Shown piece by piece: positions 43,771 to 53,500 of a stretch of 64,000 bases of DNA; positions within the stretch are counted from its first letter, which is position 1, and every line of letters starts with the position of its first letter. Location: contig CAYSPT010000023.1 in assembly GCA_964432985.1 (NCBI GenBank), positions 1 through 64,000 on the forward strand, given 5' to 3'. The notes below the pieces were generated by a model. That model searched no databases and was not told the origin of the DNA. It worked only from the letters and a program-made list of their open reading frames with translations. A program made the translations under genes and the position numbers. The stretch is from CAYSPT01 sp964432985 (lineage in GTDB: Bacteria > Muiribacteriota > CAYSPT01).

Positions 43771-44385
43771 ATGGACAGCGAAGCTCTGTTGGAGCTCATC
43801 AAAAGCAGGCGTAGTGTCAGGCGGTTTTCCCCTGAAAGCGTCGATGACGAGACCATTCAGGCGCTCCTCGAGGCCGCCCGATGGGCCCCGTCCAACACCA
43901 ACAGGCAGGGCTGGCATTTCGTGGTAATCAAGGCCGTTTCGGTGATAGCGTCCATCAAAGCGGCGGTGGAGGAAGCTCTCGATAAGGCCATGAGCAGGAC
44001 GGAAAGCTCCGGAGAGTGGTTAAGCTCCTACCGGGAGAATTTCCTGGTGTTCGAAAACGCGCCGGTCATCATCGCGGCACTGTACAAGAAGCCGGCCCGG
44101 TTCAACACAGAGCTGTTCGGTCTCGACGAAGAGAACGCTCACATGTCGGGGGAGTTGATCAGCGTCGCCATGGCGGTGCAAAACATCCTGCTGGCGCTGC
44201 CGGTCCTTGGGTTGGGCGGCGTGGTCATGACTTCACCGCTCATAGCGTACGGGAGTATCAAGAAAATAATCGGCTGTCCCCGCAAGATGCGGCTGGCCTG
44301 CCTGGTGGCCCTGGGTTATCCGGCGGAGGTACCGGCCGCTCCCGCCAGGAAACCGGTTGACGAGATGGTAACGATAATTAATTGA
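43771..44385 (+). CDS. nitroreductase family flavoprotein
   Basis: The protein has 204 residues. It matches the FMN-dependent nitroreductase fold: IKSRRSVRRFSPESVDDE, LLEAARWAPSNTNRQGWHF, NILLALPVLGLGGVV and VALGYPAE. These enzymes reduce nitro, quinone or enone groups using NAD(P)H. It lies 34 bp after the secreted-protein gene. In a lipid-like cluster it might reduce a double bond, which is inference. Confidence 0.85.
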   Translation: MDSEALLELIKSRRSVRRFSPESVDDETIQALLEAARWAPSNTNRQGWHFVVIKAVSVIASIKAAVEEALDKAMSRTESSGEWLSSYRENFLVFENAPVIIAALYKKPARFNTELFGLDEENAHMSGELISVAMAVQNILLALPVLGLGGVVMTSPLIAYGSIKKIIGCPRKMRLACLVALGYPAEVPAAPARKPVDEMVTIIN

Positions 44386-44480
44386 CGTTCGGGTACGGTT
44401 GGCGGTAAAGTGCCGCGAACGGCACCGAAAGTGCCGCGAACGACGTTGTACATCGTGAATGCTTAATGCATGTAATGATT

Positions 44481-44506
44481 AACCATTTATGCTTACATAA
44501 ATGGTT
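44481..44506. promoter_or_regulatory. hairpin before the acyl carrier protein gene
   Basis: aaccatttatg, loop ctta, cataaatggtt is a perfect 11-bp stem ending 16 bp before the ATG at 44523; GGAGAG lies right after it. It may hide or expose the ribosome-binding site, or be an operator. Two copies of aaagtgccgcgaacg also lie at about 44407-44440. Confidence 0.6.
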
Positions 44507-44522
44507 TTGGAGAGACAAACAG

Positions 44523-44951
44523 ATGAAATCCGACAACAATCAGCAGGACCCCAACAACATCCAGGAAGAACTGGTCGGTATTATCAAAGAAGTGCTTGAA
44601 GACGAGGATATCGAGATAAATCCGGACGACAGCCTGATACGGGACCTGGGAATGGATTCACTGGACCTGCTGGACCTGACCTTCGGAATTGAATCGAAGT
44701 TCAGGGTGTCCATCGGTCCCAAGGAGATCAGCGGCTCCATCGCCGACAAGTACGACGAGGACGCGATGATCGACGAGCAGGGTTACCTGACGGAACTGGC
44801 CGTGGATGAGCTGAGAAAAGCGCTGCCGGAAGTGCCGCGGGAGAAGATTAAACTACCGCTTCGTCCCAACGATATCCCCTATTTTCTCACGGTCCGGATA
44901 TTTGCCCGGCTGGTCACCGAAAAAATGCGTTTGAAGAATAAACTGGCCTGA
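44523..44951 (+). CDS. acyl carrier protein with C-terminal extension
   Basis: The protein has 142 residues from the ATG at 44523 (GGAGAG upstream). It has the phosphopantetheine site GMDSLDLL with Ser46, and a 4-helix ACP core to about residue 90. The extension (LPLRPNDIPYFLTVRIFARLV) resembles a conserved tail in ACPs of dedicated clusters rather than housekeeping AcpP of about 78 residues. It carries growing acyl chains as thioesters. It starts the block of biosynthetic genes that runs to 49677. Confidence 0.9.
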   Translation: MKSDNNQQDPNNIQEELVGIIKEVLEDEDIEINPDDSLIRDLGMDSLDLLDLTFGIESKFRVSIGPKEISGSIADKYDEDAMIDEQGYLTELAVDELRKALPEVPREKIKLPLRPNDIPYFLTVRIFARLVTEKMRLKNKLA

Positions 44952-45053
44952 ATATTATGCTGGCTTGAAGATAACGTTAATCTGAAGGTCAATAAAGCAG
45001 TATTCGGGTTGAATGAAAGTAACTGAAGTGAACTGTCCCGGAAAGGTCAGGGT

Positions 45054-45791
45054 ATGGATTTAAAGCTTGAAGATGCGGTTGTAATCGTCACCGGCGGCAC
45101 AGGGGACATCGGCTGTGAGATCGTGGCCCGGTTTATCGAAGAGGGTGCGCGGGTGGTGTTTACCTTTGTCCGCAAAGATGAAAAAGCCCGGGAGATGATG
45201 GACCGGTTCGGCGCCAAACAGTGCGTTGCCTGCAAGGTCTCGGTGCTGGAGCAGGACGGGCTTGAGCGGATGGTGGAGGAAACGGTTGACCGGTGGGGAA
45301 AAATCGATGTTCTGGTCAACAATGCCGCGGTGGCCCAGGTGCTGCCCTTTCCCCTGATCGAGGAGGAAGACTTCAGCCGCCTGATGGATGTCAATCTCAA
45401 GGGGCCCTTTCTTGTCACCCGGTCCGCCGCCCGAAACATGGTGCTCAACCGCTCGGGGGTGATTATTAACGTGGGTTCCCTGGCTGGGGAACGGATCATG
45501 GAGGTACCGGTCCACTACGCCACGTCGAAATCGGGTCTCTCCGGATTCACCTACTCACTGGCCCGGGAGTTGGGCCGGTACAATATCCGGGTCAACGGTG
45601 TCGCCCCGGGCCTTATTGACGGCGGTGTAGGGCGCAATGTACCGGAGAAACAACGCAACCAGTACACATCGTTTTGCAGCCTGGGCCGGCTGGGCCAGCC
45701 GGGGGAAGTCGCCGACGTGATCGTGTTCCTCGCCAGCTCCCGCTGCAGCTACATTAATGGCCAGATGGTCTTTATCGACGGCGGGATATGA
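45054..45791 (+). CDS. 3-oxoacyl-ACP reductase-like SDR
   Basis: The protein has 245 residues. It has the SDR cofactor motif VTGGTGDIG, NNAAV, catalytic Ser in NVGSLAG and the YATSK catalytic Tyr-Lys pair, ending YINGQMVFIDGG as FabG proteins do. It reduces beta-ketoacyl-ACP with NADPH. The ATG at 45054 has AAAGG upstream. The 3' end is repeated three times downstream. Confidence 0.9.
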   Translation: MDLKLEDAVVIVTGGTGDIGCEIVARFIEEGARVVFTFVRKDEKAREMMDRFGAKQCVACKVSVLEQDGLERMVEETVDRWGKIDVLVNNAAVAQVLPFPLIEEEDFSRLMDVNLKGPFLVTRSAARNMVLNRSGVIINVGSLAGERIMEVPVHYATSKSGLSGFTYSLARELGRYNIRVNGVAPGLIDGGVGRNVPEKQRNQYTSFCSLGRLGQPGEVADVIVFLASSRCSYINGQMVFIDGGI

Positions 45792-45994
45792 TATGGCCCC
45801 AACAAGCTACATTAATGGCCAGATGGTCTTTATCGACGGCGGGATATGATATGGCCCCAACAAGTTATCTCAATGGCCAGATGGTATTTATCGACGGCGG
45901 AATATAAGATAACCTCAACGGAATATAAGATAACCTCAACGGAATATAAGGAACCCCAACGGAATATGATATGACCCCAACGGAATTTGAGGGC
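45747..45994. repeat. three copies of the fabG-like 3' end plus a 20-bp satellite
   Basis: 58-bp units begin at 45747, 45805 and 45863; each encodes SY(I/L)NGQMVFIDGGI. The last copy runs into units of about 20 bp with core ggaatataag and acctcaac or accccaac. The last of these supplies the GAGGG before the next start at 45997. Confidence 0.9.
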
Positions 45995-45996
45995 CA

Positions 45997-46542
45997 ATGA
46001 AATACCGGTTTGTCGACAAGATCGTCTCCTACGAAAATAAAAGTAATATCCGCGGCCTGAAAGCGGTCTCTTTTGAAGAAGAGTATCTGCAGCGTCCCCT
46101 GGGTCTCAAAAGCACCGTGCCATTCAGTCTGATGGTGGAAGCTTTGTTTCAGCTGGGAAACTGGCTGATCATCTTGTCTACGGACTTCAAGCGGATGGGG
46201 CTCCTGGGTGGGTTCAAGAAAATCGAGTTCACCCGTCTGCCGTCGCGCAAGGCGTTGCTGGAACTGGAAGTGGATATCGTATCGTGGATCGATGAGGCTA
46301 TTCTCATGCAGGGGACCATCCATGAAGGCGGCGAGATGATCCTGAGGGGGACGGCCTGCATGGCTATCCTGGACGAGTTGGCGAACTACTGCAGTCCCGG
46401 GGACATGCGGGTGCTGTTCGGCCAGCTCTACAATCCGGTGAAGGCATCCGCTTTCACCTCCGGAGATGGGGAGAAATCTGATATTTCCCACCCACCCTCT
46501 GAAAAGTGCGGACAATGTCTGGCGGACATTGTCCGGGTGTAG
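45997..46542 (+). CDS. hotdog-fold protein lacking the FabZ catalytic His
   Basis: The protein has 181 residues. It resembles FabA/FabZ-type dehydratases (MKYRFVDKIVSYE at the start, VPFSLMVEALFQLGNW in the central helix), but the usual HFPG motif reads YLQRPLG, so the His is absent; the helix Glu remains. It may be an inactive partner of the FabZ at 48014, a thioesterase, or a structural subunit. It is part of the ACP-KSbeta block. Confidence 0.7.
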   Translation: MKYRFVDKIVSYENKSNIRGLKAVSFEEEYLQRPLGLKSTVPFSLMVEALFQLGNWLIILSTDFKRMGLLGGFKKIEFTRLPSRKALLELEVDIVSWIDEAILMQGTIHEGGEMILRGTACMAILDELANYCSPGDMRVLFGQLYNPVKASAFTSGDGEKSDISHPPSEKCGQCLADIVRV

Positions 46543-46565
46543 AAAGTCAGGTGCAGGAATAGAAA

Positions 46566-48017
46566 ATGAAACCGGTAACTGAATCCACCGGTGAAAGAAG
46601 ACTCGGTACGATAACAGGTATGTGCCGTGAGTGCCGGACTTTGCTGGAGGCTAAGATAGTGGCCGCCGGGGGCTCGGTCTATCAGGTAAACGAGTGCGCC
46701 TGCGGGTACCGGTACCGCGCTAAGATAGCCGATGATGAGAGCTGGTACCGTGACGTGATCGGTGTACCGGTCACCACCCGCGAATCGGCATTGATCTCGC
46801 ACCCGGTGCAAAAAGGCTGTCCCTACGACTGCGGGATCTGTCCGGGGCACGAGAACTCCTGCAACCTGCCGGTGTTTTCCATCACCAACGCCTGCAACCT
46901 GGGCTGCCCCATCTGTTTCACCTACAACCGCAAAGACAAGCTCTACTTCATGAGCGAAGAGGAGATCGGCCGGATCATGGATTTCATCCTGGAGTGCGAG
47001 CCGGAGTACGACCTGATCAACATAACCGGCGGCGAACCCACGTTACACCCCGAGCTGTTCTCGCTTCTTGAGCGGTGCCGGCGCCCCGAGATCGGGCGCA
47101 TTACCATGAACACCAACGGTATCAGGCTGGCCGCCGACGAGGCGCTGTGTGAGAAGCTAAAGGAGATGGGTATCTATGTCATCCTTTCGTTTGACACCCT
47201 TAAAGCGGACACGTCGATAAAGATTCACGGGCAGGACATCGTGGACATCAAGCTCAAGGCGCTTGATAACCTGGAAAAATACGATATCGGTACCACCCTG
47301 TTGAACGTCATGGCGGCAGAGGTAAACGACGATGAGATCGGGTCGGTGATCGATCTGGCAGTAGAGAAAAAGAACGTCCGCAGCGTCACCATCCAGACCA
47401 TGACCTTCACCGGGCACGGCGGCGGGCAGTTCACCCCCCGGACCTATATGCCCATCGACGGGGCCCAGGCAAGAATAGAGCAAACCACCGGCGGGATGGT
47501 CCGCAGCGCCAATTTTTTCCCCCATCCGGCTGCCCACTCCCTGTGTTACTCGGTGGGCTATTTCTTCCGGGCTCCTGCACCACGGAACCTCATCTCTTTC
47601 ACCGAGATGCTTTCTCCGCAAGAGCTCCGCAGCATACTGGGGGGGCGCTATTTCATGCATCCCGACGGGGAGTTCGAAAGCCGCACCCAGGAGGCCATCA
47701 TGGACATGTGGACCCGGGGGCAGGACAAAAGCGACGTGTTTCGGAACCTGAAACGGCTGATGGGCGCGCTGTATCCTCCGGGGACCAACCTGTCGCCCTT
47801 CGAGCGGCAGCGTATCGCCGAGCGGGAAGTTCTCACCATTTACATTCACGCCCACATGGACGAAGATAACCTGGACCTCGGGCGCCTGAAGCTGTGTACC
47901 GACCTGGTCCCGGATGTGAACCGGACCTTCGTCCCCGCCTGTGCATACAACCTGTTTTACCGGATGAAGGACGAGCGGTTCTGGGTAGACAAAAAAGAAG
48001 ACGGTGGCAAATCATGA
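46566..48017 (+). CDS. tetraether-synthase-like (Tes/MJ0619 family) radical SAM protein
   Basis: The protein has 483 residues. N-terminal Cys pairs (MCRECRTL and ACG) resemble a rubredoxin-like site, then CPYDCGICPGHENSCNL and the radical SAM motif CNLGCPIC, ITGGEPTLHPEL, and the family C-terminal segment IYIHAHMDEDNLDLGRLK. Tes couples two lipid tails through sp3 C-C bonds in archaea. Bacterial relatives of this family are known or suspected to act on lipids, so the substrate here may be an acyl chain. The stop overlaps the FabZ start (ATGA). Confidence 0.8.
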   Translation: MKPVTESTGERRLGTITGMCRECRTLLEAKIVAAGGSVYQVNECACGYRYRAKIADDESWYRDVIGVPVTTRESALISHPVQKGCPYDCGICPGHENSCNLPVFSITNACNLGCPICFTYNRKDKLYFMSEEEIGRIMDFILECEPEYDLINITGGEPTLHPELFSLLERCRRPEIGRITMNTNGIRLAADEALCEKLKEMGIYVILSFDTLKADTSIKIHGQDIVDIKLKALDNLEKYDIGTTLLNVMAAEVNDDEIGSVIDLAVEKKNVRSVTIQTMTFTGHGGGQFTPRTYMPIDGAQARIEQTTGGMVRSANFFPHPAAHSLCYSVGYFFRAPAPRNLISFTEMLSPQELRSILGGRYFMHPDGEFESRTQEAIMDMWTRGQDKSDVFRNLKRLMGALYPPGTNLSPFERQRIAEREVLTIYIHAHMDEDNLDLGRLKLCTDLVPDVNRTFVPACAYNLFYRMKDERFWVDKKEDGGKS

Positions 48018-48478
48018 GATTTTTCCTGATTGACAAGATTATCGAGTGGAAACCCGGTGAGCGGGCGGCGGCGACAAAGAACATCAGTCTGAGCGAAGAC
48101 TTTTTCGACGACCATTTCCCCCGCCGGCCAATCATGCCCGGGGTGCTGATCCTTGAAGGAATGGCCCAGCTTTCGGGAATACTGCTGGAGGAGACCGTCA
48201 AGGAGCAGACCGGTGTAGCGGCCAAGGCGCTGATGACCATCATCGGGAAGACCAAGTTCAAGGACATGGTCAGGCCCGGGGACGTCCTTACCTACCGCAC
48301 CGAGCTTCAGTCGTTCAACGAGGTGGGGGGACGGTTGACATGCATGGCCCTGAGAGGCGGTGACGTAGTCACCACCACCACCTTCACCTTCGGGCTGAGC
48401 GCCTTTGAGGACGACGATCTGTACCGGGACCGCAACCGGCTCCTGGAGCTGTGGCTGGAGGGACTTGACGGGCAATGA
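48014..48478 (+). CDS. FabZ-like 3-hydroxyacyl-ACP dehydratase
   Basis: The protein has 154 residues from the ATG at 48014, which overlaps the previous stop. The catalytic motif DHFPRRPIMPGVLILEGMAQ has both the His and the Glu. It dehydrates 3-hydroxyacyl-ACP to the enoyl form. It overlaps the next gene as ATGA. It forms an active/inactive pair with the hotdog protein at 45997, by analogy. Confidence 0.9.
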   Translation: MRFFLIDKIIEWKPGERAAATKNISLSEDFFDDHFPRRPIMPGVLILEGMAQLSGILLEETVKEQTGVAAKALMTIIGKTKFKDMVRPGDVLTYRTELQSFNEVGGRLTCMALRGGDVVTTTTFTFGLSAFEDDDLYRDRNRLLELWLEGLDGQ

Positions 48479-49677
48479 CGAATACAGTCATTACCGGAAT
48501 CGGGATTACCACTCCCCTGGGCGACCGTATCGGGAAAGTCGTCGAAAGAATCACCGCCCGGGAGAGCAGCTTCACCGCGACCGGATTCGACGACGCTTAC
48601 ACCAATGGTGCATTCACCGTTGACCGCTGCGGTAGAATCGACGAGCGGCGGCTTAAATCGTTCCTGCCCTCAAAACCCCGCAAGCGCTACATGTCGCGGG
48701 AATCCATGTTCGCCGCCTTCGCGCTTTTAAGCGCCATGGCCGACGCCGGTCTGAGCGGACCTGACAGCGGAGACAAAGATGGTTCCGAACGCTTCAGCCG
48801 GGACGATATCGGTATCTACGCCGGGACCGGGATGGCCGGCCTTGACCTTTCGGAAATCGATCGGATGCTGGAGTGTTCTTCCGGGGCCGACGGATTGTTC
48901 GACATCCACCGTTTCGTTACCGAAGGCGTCAAAGGGCTCAACCCCCTCATCTCTTTCAAAATCCTGCCCAACATGCCGGTGTGCGGTTCGTCCATTGCCT
49001 CCGGTATCCGTGGCAGCAACCTGGTGTTCAACCCCTGGGAAGGGAACAGCGCCCTGGCTTTCATAAAGGCGTCTGAGGACATCGAAAGCGGGCAGGAGAC
49101 ATGCCTGCTTACCGGTGGAAGCGACAGTCGAACCAACTCGTGCAGCTTCATCCTGTTTTCTCAGTACGGTCTCTTTCCTCCCGAAAAAGATGCTATGGTG
49201 GGAAAGCCTTGCTGGGAGGAAAGCGCCGGTTTCATCCCCTCGGAAGGGGCGTGTTACCTGGCTCTTGAGCCGCAGGAAGCAGCCGGAAAGCCCTACGCCC
49301 GGGTACGTGCCTGGGACAGTTTCACCGACATCGATTCCATGCACACCTACACCACCAGGCCAGAACTGTTACAGGAAAGCATCGAACGGACGCTTCAGCG
49401 GGCTGAGTGCACGCCCCGGGACATCGATTACATTGTAGTATCCGCCGACGGCTATTTCCCGGCGGATGACGCCGAGCGCCGGGCTTTGCAGGCCGTTTTC
49501 GGTACCGGTCCACCTGTCATGATCCCCCGGGAGTTTACCGGAAACATGTTCGCCGCTTCGGCGCATGTCAACCTGGCCATCGCCGCGTATCTGATCAAAG
49601 AAGGCAGGGTGGAAAGGGCGCTGGTGACCTCCTTCGGTGTGGGCACACAGAAAGCGGTCTTCGTTCTGGAACGATAA
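48475..49677 (+). CDS. ketosynthase-fold protein without active-site Cys (chain-length-factor-like)
   Basis: The protein has 400 residues with the FabF/KAS II fold (MTNTVITGIGITTPLGDRIG at the start, SSIASGIRGSNL, LLTGGSDS, VTSFGVGTQKAVFVLE at the end). The active-site TACxxG segment reads NPWEGNSA near residue 185-195, with no Cys. The HGTGT and KSxxGH segments (SADGYFP and REFTGNM) have lost both His. It therefore cannot condense by itself and is best read as a KSbeta/chain-length factor, which normally dimerises with an active KSalpha. The likely partner is at 62638-63996. The stop lies 7 bp from a convergent peptidase gene. Confidence 0.8.
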   Translation: MTNTVITGIGITTPLGDRIGKVVERITARESSFTATGFDDAYTNGAFTVDRCGRIDERRLKSFLPSKPRKRYMSRESMFAAFALLSAMADAGLSGPDSGDKDGSERFSRDDIGIYAGTGMAGLDLSEIDRMLECSSGADGLFDIHRFVTEGVKGLNPLISFKILPNMPVCGSSIASGIRGSNLVFNPWEGNSALAFIKASEDIESGQETCLLTGGSDSRTNSCSFILFSQYGLFPPEKDAMVGKPCWEESAGFIPSEGACYLALEPQEAAGKPYARVRAWDSFTDIDSMHTYTTRPELLQESIERTLQRAECTPRDIDYIVVSADGYFPADDAERRALQAVFGTGPPVMIPREFTGNMFAASAHVNLAIAAYLIKEGRVERALVTSFGVGTQKAVFVLER

Positions 49678-49684
49678 ATTACCG

Positions 49685-50464
49685 TTACTGAAAAATTAAT
49701 AATGAAGGACTGCATAGTGTAGTGTCGTCAAATTGACTGGCAATCTCACGTAGATTCCTGAAAACATCCCGAATGCCTCTTTTCCGCACCAGGGTGTAAA
49801 CAGCTGCCGTCGAATACGAGAAAGCTATCTGCCGCAAATCAGAAACCAAATCGTCCAGGTGCAGGTTCATCTGTGAAAATGTCATGGGATGAGTGCATTG
49901 TTGAAAGTGGATTGCTGCTTCCGACAAATCAGCGTTTAGTCCGCACACTGTTTTGCATACGACTTCTGCCAGTCCTTCATCCAGCCAGGCCGGTATGTAT
50001 TTGTTGACGTTCCCGTCTCCCAGGGTCTTTCTTGAACCGGTAATCTCAGCTGCCAGGTGGTGAGTGATTTCGTGGGCGATCACTCTCTTCATACGTGTTT
50101 GATCGCCGTTTCTTGCATCGGCTCCTGGTGATTGCACAATGATGAGTGCCTTCACATCATCGCAAAATGGGGCCCCGGCAAAGGTGGAATCAATAACACG
50201 TTGGAGAAATGTCCTGGCAGTTTTATTAGAATCATAGCAGCATACTGCGAGTTTCCGTTGATGAGAATAATCAAGCAGAATTTCAAGGCTGTTCAGGGCC
50301 TCTGTGGTACTATCGCGCAGCACCCCGAGAGTTGCCGCAGGTTCCTCCTTACCGGTGAACAATGTGAAGCCGGTGCAGTCGATTTTCCGGTACCCGGGAG
50401 GAATGAAAGGAAACTTGGTTTCATTAAACAATGTACTTCCCGCCACTCTTTTTATCACTTGCAT
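49685..50464 (-). CDS. gluzincin-type metallopeptidase domain protein
   Basis: The protein has 259 residues. The zinc motif HEITHH and a downstream IPAWLDEGLAE supply two His and a third Glu ligand, the pattern of peptidase MA superfamily proteins (M1/M61-like). No signal peptide or membrane helix is clear, so it may be cytoplasmic. It converges with the KSbeta gene and diverges from the adenylate cyclase gene. Confidence 0.75.
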   Translation of the reverse strand: MQVIKRVAGSTLFNETKFPFIPPGYRKIDCTGFTLFTGKEEPAATLGVLRDSTTEALNSLEILLDYSHQRKLAVCCYDSNKTARTFLQRVIDSTFAGAPFCDDVKALIIVQSPGADARNGDQTRMKRVIAHEITHHLAAEITGSRKTLGDGNVNKYIPAWLDEGLAEVVCKTVCGLNADLSEAAIHFQQCTHPMTFSQMNLHLDDLVSDLRQIAFSYSTAAVYTLVRKRGIRDVFRNLREIASQFDDTTLCSPSLLIFQ

Positions 50465-50521
50465 TCAGGTATAATGCAGTGGATAAACGTATGCAACAAC
50501 AAAAAAAACGGAGCTGAATCC

Positions 50522-53500
50522 ATGAGCGGTACTGCCGGAACTGAGGATACGATGAAGACGTGCATGGATTGCGGGTACGAAAATCCGCCGCGGGCGAAAT
50601 TCTGCCTCGAGTGCGGGCACAAGTTCGTGGATGAAACATCGCCCCCGGACGATGAGCTGAAGCTGGTGACCATCCTTTTTGCCGACATCAAGGGCTTTAC
50701 CTCCATGAGCGAGAAGCTCGAACCGGACGAGGTCAAGGAGATCCTGGATGATCTGTTCGGGCGGCTTCAGCGGGTCATCGAGGGTGAGCGCGGCCGGGTG
50801 ATCAAGTACGAAGGTGACTGCGTTATGGGCGCTTTCGGCCTCGACCGCAGCCACGACCTCGACCCGGTGTACGCCGGGTACGCGGCGCTTAAAATGCAGG
50901 ACGCGCTGAAACAGTTTTCGGCTGCTCTTAAGAAGACACGGGGCTTCGCCCTGGACATGCGAATCGGCTTGCACACCGGCCGGGTGGTGGTGGGCTTGAT
51001 CGGCGGCCGGCAGGACATAATCGGTGACGCGGTCAATCTGGCCGCCCGGATGGAACAGAATGCGCCCGTGGGCGGAATCATGATAACCGCTCGACACGCC
51101 CGGTTTTTGCAGGGCCGCTTCGAGCTTGAAGAGCGCCAGGCTATTCGGGTCAAGGGTAAGAAGGTCAAGGTCGGGGTGTACCTGATCAAGGGCAAGACCA
51201 GGCCTGGGCGAAGAATGATAATGGGCCACGAAACCGGCACCGTCGGCCGCGCGGAAGAGACCGCCAGGGCAGTTGACCGGTTCGAAAGCGGCCTTGAAAA
51301 TAAATGTCCCCATCTGTTCGTGTACGAGGGCGTGGCCGGAATCGGCAAGAGCAGGCTGGTCCAGGAGTTCGATTCGTTCTGCGCCGCATCAGTAGGCGCA
51401 GCATCAGTAGGCGCAGCGTCATTAAACGCAGCATGTTCACAGCCGATCCTGGTGTCTCGGACCTACTTCAACGCTATCAGCCGCAGTCACTACCACCTGT
51501 TCAAAAACTTCCTCCGCCAGGAGATTGATACCTTCGATGAAGCGGGCATGCGGTCTTACCTGGCATATCATATTTCCGGGTCCGGGGGGGAGCAGCTCGA
51601 ACAGTATGTCCAGTCCATTTCCTGGCTGCTTGGTTTGAAGGAAAAGGCAGAACTGCGGGAGCGAGGATTGGAAGATACACCGTCACCCCAGTATCTTTCG
51701 GAAATGGCGTTCAAGGGATTCACCGTTTTGTTCAACGAGCTGGTGAAAGAAACAGCAGTGGTTCTTCTGGTAGAGGACCTCCACTGGGCTGACGACGGTT
51801 CGGTCCATCTGCTCACCCACCTGGTAAATTGGGTTAAGGGCCCCCTGTTCGTGCTTGGTTCCGCCCGGCCGCAGTGGCGGGAAAAAGAATGGACGCTGCC
51901 GCGGGAGCAGGTGACCGTCTGTGCCGTTGAAGCCTTTGATGAGCAGCGAACCCGGGACCTGGTAAAAACGGTGCTGGGCGGTGCGGAGCGTGAGATCGAA
52001 CCGGCGCTGCTTGACTACGTGGGGCAGACAGCCTGTGGCAACCCGCTGTACATAGAAGAGCTGCTCATGATGTTGCATGAACGCGGAATACTGCACGAAC
52101 GCGGAATGCTCAAGCAGGATGATGGACGGTGGCAGTTCATCGTGGAAGATCAGGTTACCGGTACACCGGACTCCATCAACTTCATCATACAGGCCCGTGT
52201 GGAAAACCTGGGAGCTGACGTTGTGGCCATGCTCAAAACGGCCGCGGTGGCAGGGAAACGGTTTGCCGTAGAGACCGTTGCCGGGGTGCGTTCGTTTGAG
52301 AAAGCGCGTACGCTTGAGAAAGCGCGTTCGCCTGAGACGCAGATTGATTGGCTGGCGCCCTGCGTGGAGCGGGGAATCCTGGTGCCCGAAGGCGTTGAGT
52401 GCCCGGAAGCGTTGCACTACTACTCGTTCAGCCACGACATGATACGGGAGGTCATCTACCGCAAGCTTCCCGTCCGCACCAGACGGGCGGTGCACAAAAA
52501 AGTGGCCGCCTGGCTGGAGCACTGGTTTCGGGAAGATGCGCCGCAACAGGTGCGGATAGAAGATTATTTTGAAGAGCTGTGCTTTCATTACGACCAGGCC
52601 AAACATGCAGCCAAAGCCGTTGAATACACCCTGGCCGCCGCCCGGGCGGCGTATGATAAATACCGGCCCGACACGGCCGAGCGCCACTACAAGCTGGTGG
52701 AGCATTACCTTGAATCGGAACCGGACCTGCTGACATCCCCGGAAGTGGTTACCTACCTGGAAGACTTCGCGCAGGTCCTGGACGACCTGGGACGGGACCG
52801 GGAATGTCAGGCAATGCTTGACCGGTACCTTGATTCAGGGCGCTTCGAAGGTGCCGGACGGATCAGGCTTTTAATCAAGAAAATGAGATGCTTCGAGAAC
52901 CTCTCTGACGCGGAGATGTGGGAGCAGGCTCTGAAGCAGTGCCGGCAGGAAACCGGGATACTCTCCGGCAGCGGCCCGGAAGAAACCGGTTTCCTGGCGC
53001 AGATCGCCCACAGTCAGGGTGAGCTTTTAACGCTCCAGTGCAAGTACCTGCAGGCTCTCGATTACTACCGGGAATACCTCCGTTTGAGCCGTGAGGCCGG
53101 TGATTCATTCAATCTATGCCGGGCCTATACCAACATGGGCAGCGTCTATCTTCACACCGGTGATTACCCACAGGCGCTAAAGTGGTACCGGCAGGCTTAC
53201 GACCTGGTGACCGCCATGGGCAACAAATCACGGATTGCCACCTGCTTGTGCAGCCTGGGAAACGTCAGCTTCAACCAGGGGGATTACCCGCAGGCCCTCG
53301 ACTACTTCATCAGAGGGCTGGAAATATTCGAAGACACAGGCTACCTGCGTGGTATCGCCAATACGCTGATCAACGTCAGTTGCTGTCAGCAGATGATGGG
53401 CTACTATGGTGAGGCACGAAACGGGCTTATGCGGTCCCTGGATATCAAGCAAAAAATAGACGACCGCCGCGGTGCCGCCCACTGCCGGATCAATATCGGT

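Noticed and set aside
50446..50475. TATAAT between the peptidase and cyclase genes as a promoter
   Set aside because: No acceptable -35 at 16-18 bp.
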